DNA from: Archaeoglobus sp.
GTDB taxonomy: Archaea; Halobacteriota; Archaeoglobi; Archaeoglobales; Archaeoglobaceae
NCBI GenBank assembly: GCA_003978865.1
Contig: QNXS01000024.1
Location: forward strand, 1 to 8,778
Direction of reading: 5' to 3'
Length of the DNA: 8,778 nt
Below the pieces are notes generated by a model that saw only the letters and a list, made by a program, of their open reading frames with translations, was not told the DNA's origin and made no database searches. The translations under genes were made by a program, and so were the position numbers. This document shows, piece by piece, positions 5,220 to 8,778 of the stretch. Position 1 is the stretch's first letter; each line of letters begins with the position of its first letter.

Positions 5220-7643
5220 ATGGCACCAGAGCTAACACTCAAAGTAAATCAGGCTTATCCGAGCGATTCCGGTAGGGGTATCGCTCGTTTAGACCCAGAT
5301 GCAATGATCAGACTTCAAATTTCACCCGGTGATATAATAGAGATTGAAGGAAAAAGAAAAACTGTGGCAAAAGTTTGGAGAGCACCTAAGAGAGATTGGG
5401 GTAGAGATATAATAAGAGTTGATCGCTTTATAAGAGAAAACGCTGGAGTAAGTGTTGGAGATTCCATAAAGGTTAGAAAAGCAAACTACCAGCCCGCTAA
5501 AGTGGTAATAATTGCACCTCTCAGAAAGATGGATTTCAGAGTATATGGAATGGACGTCGGAGATTATCTCAAACATCAACTGTTGAAGAGACCGGTTATA
5601 GAAGGAGACCTGATACCGATTATTGGTGCCCCAGCACTTGCAGGATTTGGAAAGTACGGTCAGAATCAGGCTCTGCTTTTTGTTGCAATAAAAACTGAGC
5701 CAAGGGGAATTGTAATAATTGATGAAATGACAAGGGTCATATATAGAGACAGACCTGCCAAAGGCTTTGAGAGACTTGGGAGAGGTGGAGTAACTTACGA
5801 AGATATTGGCGGTCTAAAGACAGAGTTGCAGAAGGTAAGGGAAATAATAGAGCTTCCACTTCGTTACCCTGAACTATTTCAGAGACTTGGAATTGACCCT
5901 CCAAAAGGTGTTTTGCTTCATGGTCCTCCCGGCACAGGTAAAACTCTGATTGCTAAGGCTGTTGCAAACGAGATTGGAGCTAGTTACTACACAATAAACG
6001 GACCAGAAATCATGAGCAAGTTCTACGGTGAGAGCGAGCAGAGGTTAAGAGAAATATTTGAGGAGGCAAAGGAAAACGCACCATCGATAATATTCATAGA
6101 TGAAATCGATTCTATTGCACCAAAAAGAGAAGATGTAACAGGAGAAGTTGAGAGAAGGGTTGTAGCACAGCTTTTGACTTTGATGGATGGTCTGGAGGAG
6201 AGGGGACAGGTAATCGTAATAGGTGCAACCAACAGAATAGACGCGGTAGATCCGGCTTTGAGAAGACCCGGAAGGTTTGACAGGGAAATAGAAATTGGTG
6301 TTCCTGATAGAGAAGGCAGGTTTGAGATTCTGCAAATACACACGAGAAATATGCCTCTTGAACCAAACTACAAAAGAGAGTTTGTGTTACCAGCCTTGCA
6401 TGCTCTAAAGAAGTCACTTGAAGAGAACGGCGAAGATTCGGAGAGAGTTATACTTGCAATAGAAGAAGTTGAGGATCTGGAGAACGAAAAAGAGATTAAA
6501 GCCTGCATTGAGAAGTTAATATCGGAAGAAGTGAGAAAAGAACTTGAAAGAAACATTGTAAAATCGATGCTCCAGACCATAGCTGATCAAACTCATGGAT
6601 TTGTAGGAGCGGACATAGAAGCTCTATGCAAGGAGGCAGCAATGGTCGCTTTAAGAAGGTATCTGCCACGCATAGACTTAAACAGTGAAGAGTTACCAGC
6701 AGACCTTCTTGAATCGATAAGAGTGACAATGGACGACTTCAAGGAAGCTATGAAGGGAATAGAGCCTTCCGCTATGAGAGAAGTACTGGTGGAGATACCG
6801 AAGGTAAGCTGGGAGGATGTCGGAGGACTTGAGGAAGTCAAGAGAGAAGTAATTGAGGCTGTTGAATGGCCTCTTCGCTATCCTGAGAAGTTCAATAGGT
6901 TTGGTATAAGACCACCAAAAGGTGTACTTCTCTACGGTCCTCCCGGCACAGGTAAAACTCTGATTGCTAAGGCTGTTGCAAACGAGAGTGATGCAAACTT
7001 TATTAGTGTTAAAGGTAGTGAACTTCTAAGTAAATGGCTTGGAGAAAGTGAAAAAGCTGTGAGAAAAATATTCCGTAAAGCAAGACAGGTTGCTCCGTGC
7101 ATAGTATTCTTTGATGAGATTGATGCCATTGCTCCAGTGAGAGGTGTAGACGAGGGAACAAGAGCTGTGGAGAGGGTTGTAAATCAACTTCTCACAGAGA
7201 TGGATGGACTTGAAGATCTCGAAGGTGTCATGGTTATTGGAGCAACGAACAGACCCGATATGCTTGATCCAGCATTACTGAGACCCGGAAGGTTTGATAG
7301 ACTTGTATTCGTTACACCACCAGATAAGAAGAGTAGACTCGCAATATTCAGAATTCATACAAGGAATATGCCACTTAGAGGAGTTGACCTCATGGAGCTT
7401 GCAGAGCTAACGGAAGGGTATGTGGGGGCAGACATAGAAGCTGTATGCAGGGAAGCTGTTATGCTTGCCATGAGAGAAAACTTAAACGCAGAATACGTTG
7501 AGAGAAGACACTTTATTGAAGCTCTTAAGAAGGTCAAGCCGAGTATAACTGAATCAATGATGTCATTCTATGAAAGGTTTGAGGAGAAATCCAAACAGGA
7601 GAGGGCAAGGATTGCTGCAAAAAGTATTGTAGGATATGGATAA
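5220..7643 (+). CDS. cdc48: CDC48/VCP-like AAA+ ATPase with enlarged D1 lid
   Basis: An 807-residue double-ring ATPase that unfolds and extracts proteins in the cytoplasm, often passing them to the proteasome in archaea. The N-domain (about 1-185, double-psi barrel then four-stranded part) precedes D1, with Walker A GPPGTGKT (235-242), Walker B IIFIDEID (290-297), sensor N338 and likely arginine fingers R352 and R355. D2 has Walker A (573-580), Walker B IVFFDEID (628-635), sensor N677 and fingers R691 and R694. All catalytic residues are intact in both rings. The D1 lid carries about 66 extra, charged, helix-prone residues (roughly 381-452) compared with the same place in D2; from memory, Thermococcales CDC48 proteins have a similar insert, and common archaeal copies without it are near 730 residues. 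This may therefore be a second paralogue. The tail ends VGYG, with a penultimate tyrosine that recalls the proteasome-docking HbYX motif but with glycine before it. Confidence 0.97.
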   Translation: MAPELTLKVNQAYPSDSGRGIARLDPDAMIRLQISPGDIIEIEGKRKTVAKVWRAPKRDWGRDIIRVDRFIRENAGVSVGDSIKVRKANYQPAKVVIIAPLRKMDFRVYGMDVGDYLKHQLLKRPVIEGDLIPIIGAPALAGFGKYGQNQALLFVAIKTEPRGIVIIDEMTRVIYRDRPAKGFERLGRGGVTYEDIGGLKTELQKVREIIELPLRYPELFQRLGIDPPKGVLLHGPPGTGKTLIAKAVANEIGASYYTINGPEIMSKFYGESEQRLREIFEEAKENAPSIIFIDEIDSIAPKREDVTGEVERRVVAQLLTLMDGLEERGQVIVIGATNRIDAVDPALRRPGRFDREIEIGVPDREGRFEILQIHTRNMPLEPNYKREFVLPALHALKKSLEENGEDSERVILAIEEVEDLENEKEIKACIEKLISEEVRKELERNIVKSMLQTIADQTHGFVGADIEALCKEAAMVALRRYLPRIDLNSEELPADLLESIRVTMDDFKEAMKGIEPSAMREVLVEIPKVSWEDVGGLEEVKREVIEAVEWPLRYPEKFNRFGIRPPKGVLLYGPPGTGKTLIAKAVANESDANFISVKGSELLSKWLGESEKAVRKIFRKARQVAPCIVFFDEIDAIAPVRGVDEGTRAVERVVNQLLTEMDGLEDLEGVMVIGATNRPDMLDPALLRPGRFDRLVFVTPPDKKSRLAIFRIHTRNMPLRGVDLMELAELTEGYVGADIEAVCREAVMLAMRENLNAEYVERRHFIEALKKVKPSITESMMSFYERFEEKSKQERARIAAKSIVGYG
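5922..5973 (+). repeat. 52-bp exact direct repeat, copy in D1 (Walker A region of cdc48)
   Basis: The DNA for the D1 Walker A and the following helix (residues 235-251 plus one base) is identical, base for base, to 6936-6987 in D2. All synonymous positions match over 17 codons, although flanking DNA of the two domains has diverged widely, starting at the adjacent bases on both sides. Confidence 0.95.
6936..6987 (+). repeat. 52-bp exact direct repeat, copy in D2 (Walker A region of cdc48)
   Basis: Second copy of the block at 5922-5973. It covers residues 573-589 plus one base. The two copies are 1,014 bp apart and in the same frame and orientation. Confidence 0.95.
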
Positions 7644-7700
7644 GTTTATTGATTTCTTAACTATCTTTTAACTATCTTTATCTTTAACTATCTTTTTTAC
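7644..7700 (+). terminator. T-rich terminator of cdc48 with three repeats of TTAACTATCTTT
   Basis: The 12-mer TTAACTATCTTT occurs three times, at 7657-7668, 7668-7679 and 7684-7695, the last ending in a run of six T (7693-7698). Several T-tracts in a row directly after a stop codon are the usual archaeal intrinsic termination signal. The repetition may have arisen by slippage or be selected for efficient termination. A similar T-tract array with TTTTTAACT follows the lipoprotein gene. Confidence 0.65.
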
Positions 7701-7731
7701 ACTTGAATTTATGGTTGTAGAAAAATAAAAA

Positions 7732-8247
7732 ATGTTTCCGTACAACTCTGATTACATTGCTAAAATAAAAGCTGTTAAGAATCACAGATGGTATTCTGAT
7801 GGGAAATACTGAAGTATTTTCTACTCAGAATTGAAGAACCTTCTCTCAGTATTTGACGGCGAGAGAGTTGAAATAGATACATCTACTGGCTTTATGAGCT
7901 GAGAAAAGAGCTGATAGCAAGAAAGTACAGCGGGAGAACTGTAAAGCTTTATCTGCATTACAATGAAGAATTCCTGAAATTCAGCAATAAAAACCGTATC
8001 AGGCATCAAACGATGATACAAAGAGTTATCAACACTATCTGGCAGAAAAGAAGGACGCTTCGGCTTCAACTTTGAACATAACAATTAACGCACTGAAGTT
8101 TTACTATGGTAAGGTTTTAAAGCGAAGATTCGCTTATGAGATAAGGAGACTGAAGAAAGATAAGAAGTTGCCTGTTGTTCTAAGTCAGGAAGAGTTTCAA
8201 GGATTTTATCATCGATTACCAACATAAAGCAAGGTTATTCTGATAAT
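7732..8247 (+). pseudogene. Decayed N-terminal half of a tyrosine recombinase/integrase
   Basis: Three frames must be joined to read it. From ATG 7732 the protein runs MFPYNSDYIAKIKAVKN, then HRWYSDGKY, where a TGA at 7810 stands for an expected Trp, then YSELKNLLSVFDGERVEID. From 7893, one frame away, it continues YELRKELIARKYSGRTVK and YLHYNEEFLKFSNKN. From 7997, after an apparent lost base, it continues with YLAEKKDASASTLN, INALKFYYGKVLKRRF and KKDKKLPVVLSQEE, then a further shift gives RILSSITNIK. The 7893-8210 part is the SAM-like core-binding domain of XerC/D-type recombinases. The first ~55 codons resemble the short extra N-terminal domain of integron- and transposon-type integrases (YNxxxxxxIKxxxxRRW). 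The whole catalytic domain with its Arg-His-Arg-Tyr residues is absent; homology stops near 8247, where transposon sequence starts. It cannot encode an active enzyme. Confidence 0.8.
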
Positions 8248-8778
8248 CAAATTTTTTATGGTTTTTTAAATTTTAACTAATTGTTCACAGAAGGTGTCAA
8301 GATATACTCCAAGATAACTATAAAACTCTCCAACCAGCTCTGAACTGAAGTAAAAGAACTCCTAAAAGGAAATCTGTTCCAGAATCTATTTGTTCTTTCT
8401 TTAAGCCTGAAAAATCTTTCAACAGCATTCCTATCAGGGTTTCATGCTCGTATTTCAAACCTAACCTTTGCTCATTTATACCAGAAACCTCTGTCAACAA
8501 CTACTTCTGGCTTGTTTTCACACTAAGGACTTCTCTGAGAAAAACATAAGCATGAAGGGAACTTCCACCTTCAGAAGTCCATACAGCTAAGTATTCTTTT
8601 TACGTCTATAGTATCATACAAAGATTTAGAATTTACTTAAGTTTGTGGTAACAGATTCCAACAGATTCATGACTTATTTCCTCGAATAAGGATAGAAATT
8701 CACTTGTTTTCCTTAAAGAAAGACCAAAAAAGTATAATATTTTTTCAAATTTCTTGTTCCTCCGAAAGACTTTTGTAG
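8248..8778 (-). mobile_element. Remnant of an IS6-like insertion sequence, partial at the window edge
   Basis: Recombinase homology ends around 8247 and a decayed minus-strand transposase ends at 8277, so one end of the insertion sequence should lie within about 8248-8276, in a T-rich stretch. The other end is beyond the window, so terminal inverted repeats and target duplication cannot be checked. The family call rests on the transposase remnant. Confidence 0.55.
8277..8778 (-). pseudogene. Decayed IS6-like DDE transposase, interrupted and missing the first catalytic Asp
   Basis: Read leftward across several frames, the fragments follow the order of archaeal IS6/IS240-type transposases. They are KVFRRNKKFEKILY and GLSLRKTSEFLSLFEEISHESVG at 8778-8650; a gap near 8607-8635; LAVWTSEGGSSLHAYVF and LREVLS near 8600-8525; VVDRGFWY near 8503-8478 with the second catalytic Asp (codon at 8493-8495); GLKYEHET; then NAVERFFRLKERTNRFWN near 8427 with the catalytic Glu, and SVQSWLESF, ending in TAG at 8277-8279. 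The segment that would hold the first Asp (VDET-like) is deleted. Frameshifts and stops occur throughout; the longest open piece is 8318-8500. The first residues lie beyond the right edge. It is dead as an enzyme. Confidence 0.75.

Noticed and set aside
7821..8084. Minus-strand open frame of 87 codons opposite the recombinase remnant
   Set aside because: The plus strand clearly reads as recombinase here in joined frames. The opposite frame has no recognisable features and is a by-product.
8318..8500. Stand-alone small protein of 60 codons
   Set aside because: Its first half is the in-frame GLKYEHET part of the decayed transposase, and its second half is a shifted reading of the NAVERFF to SVQSWLE segment. 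It is a pseudogene fragment.
7644..8778. CRISPR array, tRNA gene or attachment site near the integrase remnant
   Set aside because: No regularly spaced repeats and no cloverleaf-forming sequence with a TTCRANNC-type T arm were seen. The repeats at 7657-7695 are short and lie in a terminator.

Overview
The window looks like the chromosome of a hyperthermophilic euryarchaeon, most likely of the Archaeoglobales. The evidence is a CDC48/VCP-type AAA+ ATPase with archaeal features, a DUF63 membrane protein (an archaeal family), archaeal TATA boxes about 25-27 bp before start codons, little Shine-Dalgarno sequence, T-tract terminators, and remnants of archaeal-type mobile elements. DNA is AT-rich throughout. 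The order-level placement is an inference from protein resemblance, not a database result.

Layout. (1) 1-109: the first ~34 codons of an ATP-pyrophosphatase enzyme, probably argininosuccinate synthase (argG), on the minus strand and running off the left edge. Its promoter contains a perfect inverted repeat that overlaps the TATA box. (2) 189-1022: a DUF63 multi-pass membrane protein, minus strand, upstream of argG. (3) 1089-2360: hisS (histidyl-tRNA synthetase), divergent from the DUF63 gene, followed 22 bp later by (4) 2383-3390: a secreted lipoprotein with a LolA-like domain, a DUF4367-like domain and 14 N-glycosylation sequons. (5) 3426-4343, minus strand: a UPF0104/LPG-synthase-TM-like membrane protein. 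(6) 4394-5113, plus strand: a dolichol-phosphate-sugar synthase-like family 2 glycosyltransferase. Genes 5 and 6 diverge from one 50-bp spacer with a near-symmetric TATA element almost midway. (7) 5220-7643: a two-ring CDC48 ATPase with an enlarged D1 lid and its own strong promoter, which carries a 14-bp perfect palindrome. (8) 7644-8778: no intact gene. After a T-rich repeated terminator come the decayed N-terminal half of a tyrosine recombinase (plus strand) and a decayed IS6-like DDE transposase (minus strand).

How the genes may work together. The glycosyltransferase and UPF0104 proteins together resemble the two halves of haloarchaeal AglD-type enzymes. They plausibly serve lipid-linked sugar supply for surface glycosylation. 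The neighbouring sequon-rich lipoprotein is the kind of substrate such a pathway would decorate. HisS, ArgG and CDC48 are housekeeping functions. The right end is a site of mobile element insertion and decay.

I see no convincing new multi-gene defence or effector system here. The points most worth a second look are the 52-bp identical DNA block shared by the two ATPase rings of cdc48, the D1 lid insertion, the palindromes in the argG and cdc48 promoters, and the shared symmetric promoter of the glycosyltransferase/UPF0104 pair.
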